DNA of 64,000 bases from Pagrus major (lineage: Eukaryota; Chordata; Actinopteri; Spariformes; Sparidae), in assembly GCF_040436345.1 (NCBI RefSeq), contig NC_133227.1:22442671-22506670 (forward strand), given 5' to 3'. Every line of letters starts with the position of its first letter. Position 1 is the stretch's first letter. Below are positions 48,305 through 62,858 of this stretch, piece by piece. The notes beneath the pieces were generated by a model. It was not told the origin of the DNA. It saw only the letters and a program-made list of their open reading frames with translations, and searched no databases. Made by a program: the position numbers and the translations under genes.

Positions 48305-48310
48305 ATTAAA
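48305..48310 (+). terminator. Likely slc37a2 poly(A) signal (ATTAAA)
   Basis: ATTAAA about 255 nt after the slc37a2 stop. It is the first good variant signal on this strand. Confidence 0.5.
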
Positions 48311-48894
48311 GTGTATATACTGTGCATTTTCTTAATTTTGTCTTTTTCTGTCTCCTTAGCTACTGATTCTGATTTTTTTAGTCCAACATCCTGCGAAAAA
48401 AAATGTTTAATCTCCTACTCAGTTGTTGTCGGGGCAGATACCAAGAGTACAGTCCAACTTTTTGCACCAAGTCGCACAGAATACACATTTCAACAGAGCT
48501 CTGTGGAACTTAAGTTGTGCTGCTCACATATGACCAATTGTAAATTGCTACAAATTGTAAAGTAGAGCCCCTTTAACACATAGTTTCTTTTCGTGCAATA
48601 TCAGATTGTTAGCGACATTTCAGGTCACTTTTGTTTAATCTGCATAAGCTGTTGCCTCTCCTTGTCACTTTTTTCGTTGTTGCGATGCCACCATGTTCCC
48701 AGATCTCAACAAGTATATGTTCTCAGATAAACAAAAAAAATGTGGACAACACTTTAATACGTTTAACGTTTTAATACAACAGATCTATCTTTGAAAGAAC
48801 TAAAGCAACCAAATCAAAAGCCATTTCTGTTCACAAACAAAAGATTTAACACAAGGTCTTTTGCACCACTCATGAACGTACGTGATGAAACTTA
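48311..48894. other. Gap between convergent slc37a2 and pou2f3
   Basis: About 0.6 kb without a gene, lying between the two 3' ends. The 84-codon plus-strand frame here has no domain. Either 3' UTR could extend into it. Confidence 0.5.
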
Positions 48895-48900
48895 TTTATT
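48895..48900 (-). terminator. Likely pou2f3 poly(A) signal
   Basis: AATAAA on the minus strand (TTTATT on plus), about 520 nt after the pou2f3 stop. It gives a 3' UTR of about 0.5 kb. Confidence 0.5.
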
Positions 48901-49418
48901 TAGACAGGCTCGCAATGTAGCTGACTGCATCACATGCACTAACACAACACTAGCTATATTATGAACATGAAAACATATAATAACAACATTGTAGCACAGT
49001 GTAAAGAGGAACAGCTTGGCTTAGTGAACCTGGACCTGAATCCTTCAACATTCAAACAGGTTATTTGAGTCTTAAAACCATAAACATGCAGACTTGAACG
49101 TTCCTACCAGGGTTAATGATACCTGTCGTGTGTGTTTTGCAGTGTATTCTTCATCTTTGCAGCTGGTGTACGCAGAGTAAAGAGTCACACGAGCACAAGT
49201 CAAACAGCTCGAGGCTGTTGAGTGTTAACAGCATTGTGGTGTGTTGCAGTCCTCTGTTTGTGCTGCTGTTTGGTTTTATGGGTCCTTCTAAAGTTTTAGC
49301 CTGTAGCTGAAACCCTGTTCACAACAGGGACATTGTGTTACTGCGTCACATCTTCCGTGTACATCCTTCCAAAACAAAACAATCTTCAAAAACCTTCATA
49401 TGACACAGTTCGTGTTTC

Positions 49419-52400
49419 TCAGTGATGATATGCAGACGAAGTCCATGTGCGGTACCAGGTCCTGAAAGAGAGGAGCGCAGAATTATTCATTTAGACGAAG
49501 AAAAGTGACAGAAAACTTGACTTCAATCAGATATTAAGTTCTAACAGCAGAATTTAGATGAAAAGATATATATCACTGTCATTTTTTCTCTGAAATTACA
49601 GCACTGAAACAGTCCAGCACAAAGTCCATGTGAAAACCACAAATTGTTGTTTTGTACGGATTAAACATGTGAGATACAACATGTAACATTTGTGAGCTTT
49701 ATAGGCACTGCTGGGCCATAAACTTGATTATGATTACCCTATTTTATCCCACTCATGAGTGTGGGAAGTTAATAGGAAGTCAGCCAGAATGACTTGACTG
49801 AGTGTGCAGACATCAAATATGCCCATTTACAAAATATTAATCATTTCTTTAAATGATCTGTTGACACATTTTAAAGACAACATATGAAATCGGCTCCTCT
49901 CAACTCCACGTTCTGACATCTTTAAAGTGTATGAGAGCAAAGCGATCACAGGAGTGTTGAGGTCAGTATCTCTTACCCTGGTGTGCTATAAGAAGCTGGG
50001 TTCACCTGAGACGTTAAAGAGGCAGAGACAGCCGACAGACCGTTGGGAGAAGCTTCGCGGCTTCCACTGTTTGGAGAGGAGTTTGATGAAACTGGAAGGA
50101 AAAGGTCAAATCATAAACTCACATACAGGACACATAAAGCACTAAAGATATGTTTTTGATTAATGTACAAATTAGCTCTGGATAATAAGAAGACAGATGA
50201 AAGTGTTCGGGTCATTTTTAATGCAACACCAATGTAGGAGAGGCTCATTATAAATAGCTGAGTATAGGAGACAGTATTTACCTCCACCTGAAGCCAGAGG
50301 GCTGTAAGGTCTGGATGCTGAGGGCTGAAACAGTTTGAAAACAGAAAAGATGTGTAATTTACACCCTGAAATTTCAGAATCAATGCCAGCAGTAAAAAAA
50401 CTCACATTACAGGATTAACAAGAGCAGAATTATGCAATAGTTCAATATTGCATGATTAATACAGTGTTAGGGAAGCTACTCTGAAAGATTGGGAAGCTAC
50501 GAGCTACTGTTCTCTAGTAATTGAGCTGCAGCAACATACCAAAATAAAGTCATGTACCGTGCAAGACCTTATTTTTTATCAGTCACACGTGGCGACATAA
50601 TGAGGCTTTTGGATACATAACCATGCAGTTTAGGAAAGGAGAAGGAAACTACTAGAACAGCTCACTGGAAACACTATATGATTTTGCATATAGCTAAGCT
50701 ATAGATAAGCTATCCAACCACGACAAGAGTGCTGCTGCATGGAGTGCTTCCACCCCCTGACACTGGTGGTTAGCCTATCTTATCATTATGGCTAGACTGG
50801 TTCTGTCCAAAGTTCATATGTACAACTAACAACACACCTAAAGATCAATTATTAACATATTTTATCTCTTTTGTTTAATATGTACACAAAAAGAAATGTA
50901 AATCATATCTGGCAACCTTCTGCTGTAGCCAGACAAGCTGCACGGATGTCAGGAAAAAGTACCATCACATATCTCCTCCTAAAACCGCTTTCACATTTCA
51001 TTTGTCTACAAATTAAAACAAAACTGATAAAACATTAATTAGTGAGTTTTAGAGGTGTTGCCAGATGTGGTTTTCAGCTTTGGGCGAAGCCAGGCTAGCT
51101 GTTTCCCCCCCCACTTCCAGTCTTTATGCTAAGCTAGGCTAACAACATCATGACTCACACGTAACGCACAGATATGAGAGGGATATTGATCTCAATCCTA
51201 CATGTTTCCAAGTGAACAAGAGATTAAATGTTTCAGACAGCTAACCATTCTGGAGTTGTAGCTGTGTGATTTGACCGATAAAGCGGCCACCGGGCAGTAG
51301 ATCCTCTTCTCCTTCTGACGCCGATTACAGAACCAGACTCGAACGACCTCCTTCTCCATGGCCAGCTGCTCTGAGATCAGGGTTATCTCTTCTGAGTTGG
51401 GCTTGGGGTTCTGAAAAACCCCAAAATGTTCATGATTGGTTGACATTTTAAAGTAAAGTCTGCATCACATAATATTGAATGAAACATGAAAAATCTGAAC
51501 TTTTGAGAACTTATTTTTCAACTTGTCCTCCATAATGTAGACAGCAGAATAGGCTTAGTATAAAAACTTATTAAATATGGATTCAATCTTGAACTCACGT
51601 CAAGGAAACGTTTCTCCAGCGTCAGCTTGATGTTCGTTTCAATGCTTGTCCTCTTTTTCCGTTTGCGTCCGTAGCCCTCAATCATGGGCGGCAGAGAGGT
51701 CGGGTTGGATATTGAGTCAGGAGGAGAGTTCTCTAATGTGAAAACAAATACAACATGGACATTCGTCATCACTTCTGAACAGCAATAAAATCGAAGTTGT
51801 AGCAGAATTAGTACTCAGCACATTTTTGTGGTCTTTACACAGAAATCTATGCAAAGGTGTTTTTCCACTCCCATGGGATCATTGCCCTCTTCTGTTTTAC
51901 TCTCATTATATCTGTCCTTCTGTAAAATTTTTATCTTTTTATATTCTAATTATGTGGCCTGTCCTCTTCCAGGTCCCCACGGTGGAGTGGAGGCCGTGTC
52001 GCTCGGGCACTACTTGATGATGCCTCGACCTGCTCAGACGTCCTCCTGGATCCACATTCTTCGCATATATTTTATGTAATTTTCTTGTATCAGACATTTT
52101 ATCAATGAAATTTGTAAACTGTGAATTTGTTGTTCTGTGTTGTAAATGCAACATCTACTGCATGTCTGTCCGTCCTGGGAGAGGACTCCCTCCCCTGTGG
52201 CTCTTCCTGATGTTTCTTCCATCTTTTTATTATGATTATTGCTATAACTAAAGGTCTGGTATGTAGAATTTAGTGGCATCTAGCTGTATAGTTGCAGATT
52301 GCAACCAACAAAATTTTAGGGTCAGTGTTTTGTTTGTTTGCATGTTTTCTAGCTGCTTTTTCACATCAAGCCAGAATAATTATTGGTGCTATGATAAAAA

Positions 52401-55400
52401 AAAATTAATTAAAAAAATTAATTAAAATGGCGGTGACTGTGTTGTACCTGCGTCACTCAGCCATTTCTCCAGCAGAGGTTTGAGCTTGCACATGTTTTTG
52501 AAGCTGAGGTTGAGAGCCTCGAAGCGAGAGATCGTGGTCTGGCTGAAATCATTCCCGTAGAGTTTTCCCATCGCGAGGCCCACGTCTCCCTGTGATAGAG
52601 CACAAAAACAAATTAACAATATAACCCTCAAAGTGTAGATGAAGGTTTTCTGAGCTGGACCGTATAAACTTCTGTTTCCAAGAACAAGAAATGAACAGTC
52701 ATGCTTGTAGTCTTACAAAATAACAAACCAAGAACTCTTTAAAGGAAGACATAGAGGGTTGTATCTCTTATTTACCTGGGTGAAGCCCAGTTTGATGCGT
52801 CTTTGTTTGAATGCTTTGGCGAACTGCTCCAGTTCCTCCAGATCACTGGGTTCTTCTTGTGGTGGTACCGACATGTGCTTAGGCATCTGCAGGTGGGACA
52901 TGTCCATGTGGTTCTCTACTGACGATGCTGCCAGACCAGAGCGACTCATTCCCTGAATTAGGGAAACGTCACAGACACAAAATCTTTGCTTTCCAGTACA
53001 GTAACAGTATCTCTAATATACTTTCTACAAGACTAAACATTTACTTGGCTGTCGTTGGTCCGATTTTGGCTTTCTGCTGCTATCCAGAGCTTTTTGGGCT
53101 TTACTGACATTGTTAGCCACTTTAGCATGAGTTCACAAAGTCAGATCTGGTATTTGGCTTGTTGGCTCAGTGTTTATTTGTCCTGTTAGTGTGAATGTTG
53201 TGCTACAGCTCAGTCTTTATCATCACAGCCTGTGCTGCTGGCTAGTAGTGATGCATTCTCACTACTTAGCCTTCAGTAAGCTCGCTGCATGTGCACAAAA
53301 AAGCAGAATTGTACCTTTGTACTGTGGTATGAAAGCTTGGTATGGTAAGTTAGCACCATTTCATGTATAGCTACCTTTTCTAGTACTAGTACTTCTTTGG
53401 TGTTCTTCTATGTACTTGTACTTTTTAACAGTTAGCCATACTTGTGCCTTTGAACCTGAATTAAAAGGTTTTTCGGTGAAACAAGCTGTAAATACAACAC
53501 TGCCACGTGTTAGCAAACAGTTATTTGTGGAGCAACATTATTGTTCATGTGGTGAGTGTATGTCCAATAGCAGCTCTGCTTTTAGCTCTGTTTTTGGTCT
53601 CCACCAACTCCTTACAAAAATATCTGGCTCGTTAGCTGCTAGCATAACCGCTGCTTTGTCTGTCTGCCTTTTGTGCTAGCACAGCTGATCAGTATAAAAC
53701 TAAAACAATGGGTTAAATTTGTAAAGCTACTTTGATTCTTGGTACACTGCACTTTGTGGTGTTGTGGTTTTACCTGTGGAGTCAGAGCCAGTCCAGGTTG
53801 GTGCTGAAGGAGATTAGCCTGACTCTGGCTGGGAAGGGACAGCAGGTTCTGCTGCAGAAGGGCTGCAGAGGAAAACACAAGGTCCTGATCGATTACTTCT
53901 GCTGCTTGTCAAGAAATAGTTCCAGCAAGTTACTCCTCCTAAAATTACAAATTCTTGTTTCCACCCTCCAGTGGACTAGCTGTTTCCCTCTAATATCAGT
54001 CCTGATGCTAAGCTAGGCTAACCAAGTCCTGACTTCAGCTCTGTATTTAAGACACAGACATGTGATGTGAATTTTCTCATCTAACTCTTGGAAAGAAAGA
54101 AAATAGGTACTTGCTTTTCAAGATGTTGGACTATTTCCTAAAGACAACACGTCAACGCTAATAAATACATTTCTGCTTTGTTAGCGCGCCTGTACAAGAA
54201 ATAGTCCTGCACACAGCTCCTGTTGCTGTTGTCTTATGTACAGATTATTCAAACAAGTTATAATATGTTAATTTGTGAGATTTAGATGTGTTTTGGAAAG
54301 AGGCAGGCTAGCAATTCCCCCTTGTTTACAGTCTTTATGCTAAGCTAACTGGCTGCTCAACTGCACAGACATAAGAGTGGATCTTCTCCTTCAACTCTCA
54401 GCAAAATCTGATGAAGCAAAAACCTAAAATGTCAGACTTCCTTGAAAGAAAGCAGAAACGTTTTGTTGAAATCATGATTTGAGCCTTAAATCAGAAAATA
54501 AGAAGTAATTCCTTGCTCCCTATCTAATTCAGACAGGCCTTGTCCCAGCTGTGTTGCTATACTGTGTCATCAAAGTGGAAGTTTTTTAAGACCTTGGTGG
54601 CTGCTGGGGCTCTGGGAGAGCAGGAAGGAGGAGGGAGATGACAGGTGAGATGGTGGCATCAGAACCAGCTGCTGCATGGTGTGGAGAGAGGTGAGCTCCT
54701 GGAGCACAAACACAATATAAACAACAAAATTAGCCTTTAAGTAACTGTTGTATAGTAGATGAAATCACCAACAATGTGCAGGAGTCTTTGGTTCAGTGTA
54801 CATGTGTCATCAGTGATGTCATGGCAGCTATCTGTTAAGTTCGGGTCATTGCAAGAAAAATATTTAAAATCCCTAAAAGGGGTCAAACCGAGGACACTAT
54901 ATTAAATCTGGACACAGTGTTGGAGGTGGAGCCCCATTTATTCCTATGAAAGCTGCTCAGAGGTATTTTGAAGCCAAAGAAAAGCTCAACTTAGCACCTA
55001 GCTAACTTGGATGGGAATAAAACAATTTAATCGTGTGGCTCCTCTAAATTTTCCCGATTTTATTGGACCGAATTGCTTAGATTCTGACAATTCAGAATCT
55101 ACTATTAATACTTTCACCGGTGTTGTGATGCTCAAAAAACACATCTTTCACAATGTTAGCTTCGGGGGAAAAGTCTTTTTGGGCTGCAGTGCAATCACGT
55201 GACAATGTAATTACACAATGTTTTTGTTGGATTACAACGGCTTCAAAGCCTGGTGCTCATCCTGGGGGCTTGGGTAAAACTCCATTTCCCACAATGCAAT
55301 GTCAGTAGACCCTCCCAGCCTGTTAAACATTATTGTCTTTCAGTGTCCACACCTCTAGTTTCTAACTCAGCTTTTCTGTTTAAAAATGTGCTGTCTCCAA

Positions 55401-55916
55401 GCCCAAACTGAGATAACCCTGATGACGTCATCTGTGACATCATCAGGGTCATTTCCTCAGACCCCGGACATTATACACCTGTTTTCTTGTAACTCAACTC
55501 ACTTCAACTTGTCACTTGTAGCAGAGTTCTTCTACATTATTTCTACTTTGACTTCAGTAAATCAGAAAACGTCTTCTGTGACACATCGTCTCTGATGAAA
55601 GGCTCACACACTGTTTGAAGACAAGCTCAGATGTAGTTATTGACCCCGTCTTACCCCTGTCAGCTGACCTCCAGACATCGGAGAGCTCTGCGTCAGGTGA
55701 CATGTCTTCAGTGAGGAGCCTGAATGAGACGAGTCGTGGAGATCCTCTGTCTTTATCTAAGAAAGCACAACATGACTGTGTTAACTCAGCTTTAATATGA
55801 ATCGATTAAAAGCGTTTTGTAGAGCTGAAAAAGGACAGGAAAACATTATTTGTGCATAATCTCAGGGGCAAATGAGTTGATGCTTACATGTGTGTGAGTG
55901 TGTGCTGTGGAGAGAC

Positions 55917-55956
<40 letters not shown>

Positions 55957-58900
55957 CACACACACAGACTGACTCACTCCAGGACCAGTTTGGTGACTAA
56001 ACATGATACAAAGAGTGATAGACTGTCTCCCTCCCCTTGTGCGAGCCAGTATTCAAATATTCTCCCCTCACCTCACACACCAACCCCCTAACCCCTGAAA
56101 GCCATGTCACTTCCTGAAAACACTTAAAGTAATGCCTCTAATCCCAAAAAGAGTGTTTGGAGAGGTAATTCAAATAGCTGCAATCTATTTGCATTGTTCC
56201 TAAAGAGATGGCAGTCTTTGTTGACAACTGTGGGAGAGCGGGTAGTTTATCCTGAGGATGTTGGCCGTCGAAAAGTCAGTTGAAACTTGGATCCTGGGAA
56301 AAGATTCAGTATCACTGCCTTCAGGAGGCTTCAGGAAATGAATGTTCCAACTGAATTTTGTTTAAGTCTGTTCCTCCATTATTTTCCACCCCACATTCAC
56401 CAGCCTACTGTTATAAATACTCACTAGAGCACCAAATGTGTGTTGATCCACAGCTGAAAATAGTCCCCAACACACAGCTGTTTTGGGAAATTTCTGAGCC
56501 TTTTAAAAAAAAACAATTTAAAAAAAATTAACCTGCATCTCTGCTGAACTGTTTTTACAGTGATGGAATAAGTACTTTTTATTACTTAAGCACTGTACTT
56601 GCACTTATTTGTACTATTTTCGCAGCAATTGTACTTTAGTTGAGTGTTTCCATTTTTCTGCTATATACAGTATATATCTTATACTTCCACTTCACTACAT
56701 TTTGGAGGCAAACATTGTACTTTTTACCCAACATTTTTTGAGAACTCGGGTTACAAGTTACCTTGCACATGGCACGCTGCTTCAGAGCAAAGTAATGCAT
56801 TTTTAAATTAATTAATCCGATCTGCAATTCAATTTTAATCAGACACACCATTTACCCTTTGATCACCCTTCAAATACCTTCAGTACATTTTGAAGCTGTT
56901 ACTTTAAGGTTAAAAAAAAGTTACATAATGTTGCTTTAAGTACATTTATTGCTGGAAAATTACTTTTGATACTGAAGTATATTTAAAATCAGATGACTTT
57001 TTCCTCAAGTACTGTACCTTTCACTTTTACCAAAGTAATATTTTAACATGATATCTTTATTTTTGTTCAAGTGAATAAATCTGAGAAACGAACATCACTC
57101 TTTGGTTAAACTGCTTGTAACTGGAGCAGGGACTGAGTGCATACTGCTTTGCCTTGAAGGGCCCCAATGTTATCAATCCACTGCAGGAAATAGTCTTTGA
57201 CAAATGCTCTACATGTCATCTGTTTTCTGTTGATTTTTAGAAAATAAATTATATATTTGTGAGCTGCTTCTAAAGATTTGCCTTCAGTCAGAATCAGTGA
57301 TCTAAAACAGACCTATTCAACTGCTGGTGTGTGGGCCGAATGTGGCACTTTAATTGGTCCGTTCATTAGTTCTGTCTGTTGCCAAGCAATGAAATACTCT
57401 CATTTCATTAAAACATTTTTAGGCTGTTAGAGCAGAAAGACTTCAGGAGAGTCTAATACAAAAGGTGCATTGTTTTTTCCCTCTACTTTTCGTTTCTTTT
57501 TCAGTTGTGAAAGCTAATGAACAAACAGGGGGTCAGACATAGGGGAAGAAAATCAAATCTAGCCCTTCTAAAACAGTAGATGAATAAGCCTAGACTAAAA
57601 AAATGTTGGCAATAATTACAACATAGAGCACCAGATTTATCATTTAAATATCAAATCAATGAGACTTCGGTTCCGGTAACATGATCCTGGTGGTTTGGTA
57701 AACAGTTACTGGCAGTTCCAGTCACTTTAAAAGGGAAAAATGTTTAAATAAAGACCATACATAGGTCATGATGCACGTTTGCCCTGAAAAGACGTTATGA
57801 AAATGTTGCATGACACCAGATTCACAGACTCTGCAGCATACAAACAGACTGTGTCTGAACATGCAGGAAACAGACAAACAGGAAACGGATACTCGTTACT
57901 ACACGTTAAACAAAACAATCCAGATCTTCCTGATGACAGAGACCTCATTCATGAAATCCACACTGGTAGCACCTGAAGTTCAGTAAAGTTATTAAAAACT
58001 CTGTTACTCACTTGTCTGTTGAAGTCGATCCCATTTTGCTCTGGATGTCAGACGAGAGAAAGAGATTCAGATATTTAAAATGACAAAACATCTACAGATT
58101 ATATTAAGTCCATTAGCTTTCAATGACCTAAACTATTATTTTACCACGTAATCATACTTGTTTTACAGCTGCAATCACATCATTTCCAAATTGGACCCAC
58201 AGATGTGAGTCCAATCAAATCAAATCAAACAGAGAAAAAATATTGCAGAAAAACAAAATAGACCTTTTTAGCAGTTTGCTGAGCTAAATGGTTAAAGATG
58301 GATATGAAACATGTAACATCAGAATAAAATGACTGCACACTAAAAAAAAAAAGCTTAAGTGGCCATATCATTACATTTAAATATAACAAATGCAAAACGT
58401 TTAGGTAGTTAAACTTTAGTTGGTTGTTATTTAACAAGTAAAATCCTTTATAAACCATTTATCATGTAATTTTTTATTGTAAAGTTGCAACTGATGTTTA
58501 TAAACCTATACAAACACATTATAAATGGATTATAAAGCATTTTATTGTTTGTGCACAGTCAAATAAACATTGATTACGTTTAATTAACCATAAATTTACC
58601 ATTTAGTAACATAAATATTGTCATATTTTGTCAAATTCATATCGTTAGACATGAAGAAACACAAAAAGATGAATATTATTAATACAAACTAGGACCGTAA
58701 TATGAAAAATATATTCAACAATAGAGCCTAACTGGTAATACTCAAGTAGGAGTAGAGTTACTGAAATATTACTGAATTTCAAGTAAAACTACTTGTTCTA
58801 AAATAATACTTAAGTAAAAGTAAAAAGTATTCTTCTAAGATGCTGAGGTGATGAAGAAGAAAGGTTTAAATATTCATTCAAAATGTACTCAGTGCTCAAT

Positions 58901-59298
58901 TACCATTTAAAAAAGTAACTAAGTAGTTTACATGGTGTAATGCATACTTAAGTACGAGTAAAATTACACACTTGAAAAAATAGTCCTGAAAGTACAAGTA
59001 GCCCCAAAAAATGACTTAATTCCAGTAATTTGAGTATATGTAATTAGTTACTTCCACCCTTGGTTATACTGTATACTGTCTGGTATCAATATGAAAAGGT
59101 GCCCACAGTTATGTACAGGTTTAGAAAAAAAAGAAATAGGAATCTATGTAAAAGTCTTTTCAAGAAGTGAGTTTTCCTCCTGAAGTTTTCATCATGTAGT
59201 GTTGTTGTATGTGGAGAGGACGGGCTGATAGAGCAGCTGAGTTCAAAGGTGTGCTGGATAAGCTCCCATCATTTGAATGTCAAATTGGGCCTTTGGGA

Positions 59299-59361
<63 letters not shown>

Positions 59362-62300
59362 AAGAGAGAGAGAGAGAGGCAGTGAGCTGCTGGAGACACT
59401 CAATGCAAATATACCTATAAACCCCCTCCACACACACACACACACACACACACTCCCCCGCCCCAACCACCTAACTATGTCACTGCCCCCCAGCTTCACG
59501 GCCAAACTTCCAGTATGGAAATGACCAAGACATGCAAATCAGCTCAGAGCGCAGGAAGCCTGCTAAAACTGCGTCTGCACACACACTCACGCACGCACAC
59601 ACATACACACACGCACACGCACACACGCTGGAAAAGATGGTTGCACAAAAAGTCAGTCAAAATTTTTCCACTTTAACCGGCTGTTTTTTTTTTCTGCTCC
59701 ATCTGTTAGTCCTAAAAATTGATAGACTGCTCTTGAATTATTATAATCTGCACCGGGAACAAGTTTTTCTTTATGTAGAACATGTTTAAAATAAAAATAA
59801 AAGAGAAAACAAGACAAACAAACAAGATTGGTTCCAGCGAATTATTCAAATAAGGCAATCTGTGTTTGCAATTAGTACGAAGAAGTCAAAAACTTTAATC
59901 TCCACGGTTGAGCGGAGTGATATCAACCCTTTGGTACAATGATCTGTTTGACTTCAGTTTGTCTTCAGGGCTGAGTATCATATTTCTGCAGTATAAACTC
60001 AGTCAACAATACTACACCCTAATACTAATATTATGACATTGTAACATTTGAACATTTGTACCTTCTACTCTATACATTTTTCAAAACAGGCTTGTTACTT
60101 TAGTTTGAATGCATTGCTCCCTCACCCGCTGCATCATGCAGGGCAGACGTAGCGAGACGAAATCACGCAAAAGACATAACAATACAGCAACAGACAGAGA
60201 ATGGGGGAGAAAAGGCGTGTTAGTGTCTCGTATCTGCAGAGACCCTGCAGCCCTCTGCCTGGATTTTCTTATTATCTCAGGTTGTTGCTGCGCTCGGGGC
60301 GCTTTACCAACCCAAAATGTCAGTATTTGACGTTCTGGGGAATGGGACTCGACAATCATCTATCTTTCTGGTGCGTTCGCGAACAGCTTGGACAAATCCT
60401 ACTGATTCTACCTTTAGGTTTAGTAGTTTAAAAACTACATAGTGCCCCTTTAACAGAAAAAGAGCTGAAGTCATTAACAAATAATCATGGCACCAAACCG
60501 TCTGAGAAAATGCATTCAAGTGCTAATTTATTAGATACCTCTCACTAAAACTAATACAACAGTCCTGTACTCAATCACCCGTTAATGAAGGTTTTAATGG
60601 TCTTTTTTTGTTGAAACTGTTTTAAACAGGTGCTCATGTTTTGATCCTCACTCAAGAAAAAAAATTGCCAAAATGTGCAGAAAAGCTACAAAAAAGGTTT
60701 TTACAGAGAAGTGGAGCAACACATGAATGCTAATTTTATTTTCGAAATCCCACGAAGTGATCCTGCCTCCTACAAATAAGGTTTAAATACCAAGAATTTG
60801 CAACAGTGAATACGTATTGCCGTCTGAATGTTTTTTATATCAACATAGTGATTAAACTATGGGCTGCTATCATGGATGCAGGAACTAGGGGTGCTGAGTG
60901 GGCGGCAGCACCACATTAAACAAGGTTATAACGTATGCTGAATTTACAAGAAGGCCCACATGATTAAGAGTTTGTCAGAAACAGCACTTAACGAAGTTTG
61001 TAAAGTTTCTCCTAACTCAACAACTCACAAAATTAAGTGATTCTGTAAGGGAGTCTGGGGAATTTCTCTCCCTCTTCCTCTCCTTGCTATTGTTGACTGT
61101 AGCTGTGGCTGCTTTGCGCTATAATATGTGGGTGTTCAAGTTAGCCGCCTGCTGTCGTGTAAGACTTGACAACAAAAATAACATTGAAACTGAATCTAAA
61201 TGTTTTACACTTATCTGCAAGGTGGCAAAAAACAAAACAGAAGTTTGTTTCCTCTACAGTATTTGCTCATAGCATCTAAAGCATGGTCCATTTTTCATAG
61301 TTATGTTCACAGTGCTTTGTTAAGTCAGTGAAAGAAATGAAAAAGTCCAAACTGACCTAAAGCATGAGACCGGATGTGCTATTATTATTAACATTATTCA
61401 TGATTTTCCCTGAATAAAGTGCTTTCCTTTTACTCTGGTGGTAAAGCCGCTCAACAAGGTGTTGGTACAGATCCACCTGAAGCACAGCTGTGAACATGAA
61501 CACTGCAGGTTCAAAACGTCACTCCTCTCCTCTGCTGTCTTCAACACGATTTCAAGACACTTCAATGGTTGAAGAGTTAAAGGGCTAATTAGTCCATCCA
61601 AATTACAAAGAAAATATTTTCTCTCGCCTGTCTCTGATAATATCTCTCTATGCAGATTGTTTGAGTTTATTTGTTTAAGTTTGTCTCTGAGATTTCTGGC
61701 TTCACAAATGTCATATGACATATAAAAGATTCAACAGTCAATTGTTTTCTTCAGCGAAAATGTCTCTGTTAGCGTCAATGATCAAATGTGTCACCAATTT
61801 TTCAACAGTTTCTTTAAAAGGTTCCAATAAAAACCTGTGAAGTTACACAAACTTATCACTGCCACACCAGAAAAGGAAAAAATGTATATGAAACAATATA
61901 TTTTTACATATTAGCAACATGTTATAACATAATAACTTATATTGCTTTGTACAAGGAACTTTTCTTTTTACAACTTTTTCTATTTATCTTGTTATTAAGT
62001 GAAAAGTTTCACATTATAACTTGATTATTTATTGTTATAACATAAAACGTCTCTCATCATAACAAGATATTTTCACCTATTATGTAGCATTTTATATTAT
62101 AACAAAACATTTTTTTCATCAGTTTCACATTATAACAACATAAATAGTACATTGTTGTAACAAGAAAAGTTTCTTGTGAAAATGTGATAAGTGTGTATAA
62201 TGCAACGTGACAATATCCTGTTATAGCAATAAACTTTGCACGTTATGACATGATACTAATCTGTTTTTCTTTTTCCGGCATGGCAGCAATACACTGCTGT

Positions 62301-62824
62301 ACAGAGTCACTTGGACATTTTATGGAAAAGACACATTGCTGTTGATTATTTTAATGTAATTTTTCAATGCTGAGAGCAACACAGACAGTATTGCATTCAA
62401 CTCCATTGTATCAGAGGGGAGGCAGAAATGTCAGAGACAGAAATCTCAAATCCTGGACTAACAAAACCAAAAGTATCCTCATGTAGAAATGCTGAGACAT
62501 CAGTGAGAAAACAAAACCAGATGTGATGAAGCATGGTTGAACGACGATTAATATGAAATTAAAGTCTATCTTCCTAAAAGATGCATCTGTGGCACCTGTC
62601 ACTACACTGATACTCTGACAGAAAGTTTAATTTAGCACTTCCATGAAACAGCCGTTCACTTCCCTCACAAAACCATTGTCTACAAAAAGTTCCACTTTTT
62701 CTGTTGCTGGTTCCTGGTTTTTGTGTTGTGGCTGGTTGTCGTCTCCAGCCCCGGGCAGCAGCCAGCTTTTCTCTGCAAACAGCCTCAGGTGCATCCTGGT
62801 ATAGCAACCAACTGCCACTACACA

Positions 62825-62858
<34 letters not shown>

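Noticed and set aside
55386-55800. Plus-strand frames over 55.4-55.8 kb
   Set aside because: Partly antisense of pou2f3 exon 4 (55655-55756); no independent gene evidence.
60109-60431. Overlapping 73-92 codon frames on both strands
   Set aside because: They lie in a probable dispersed repeat ending 'tagtgcccctttaac' and have no domain or splice support.
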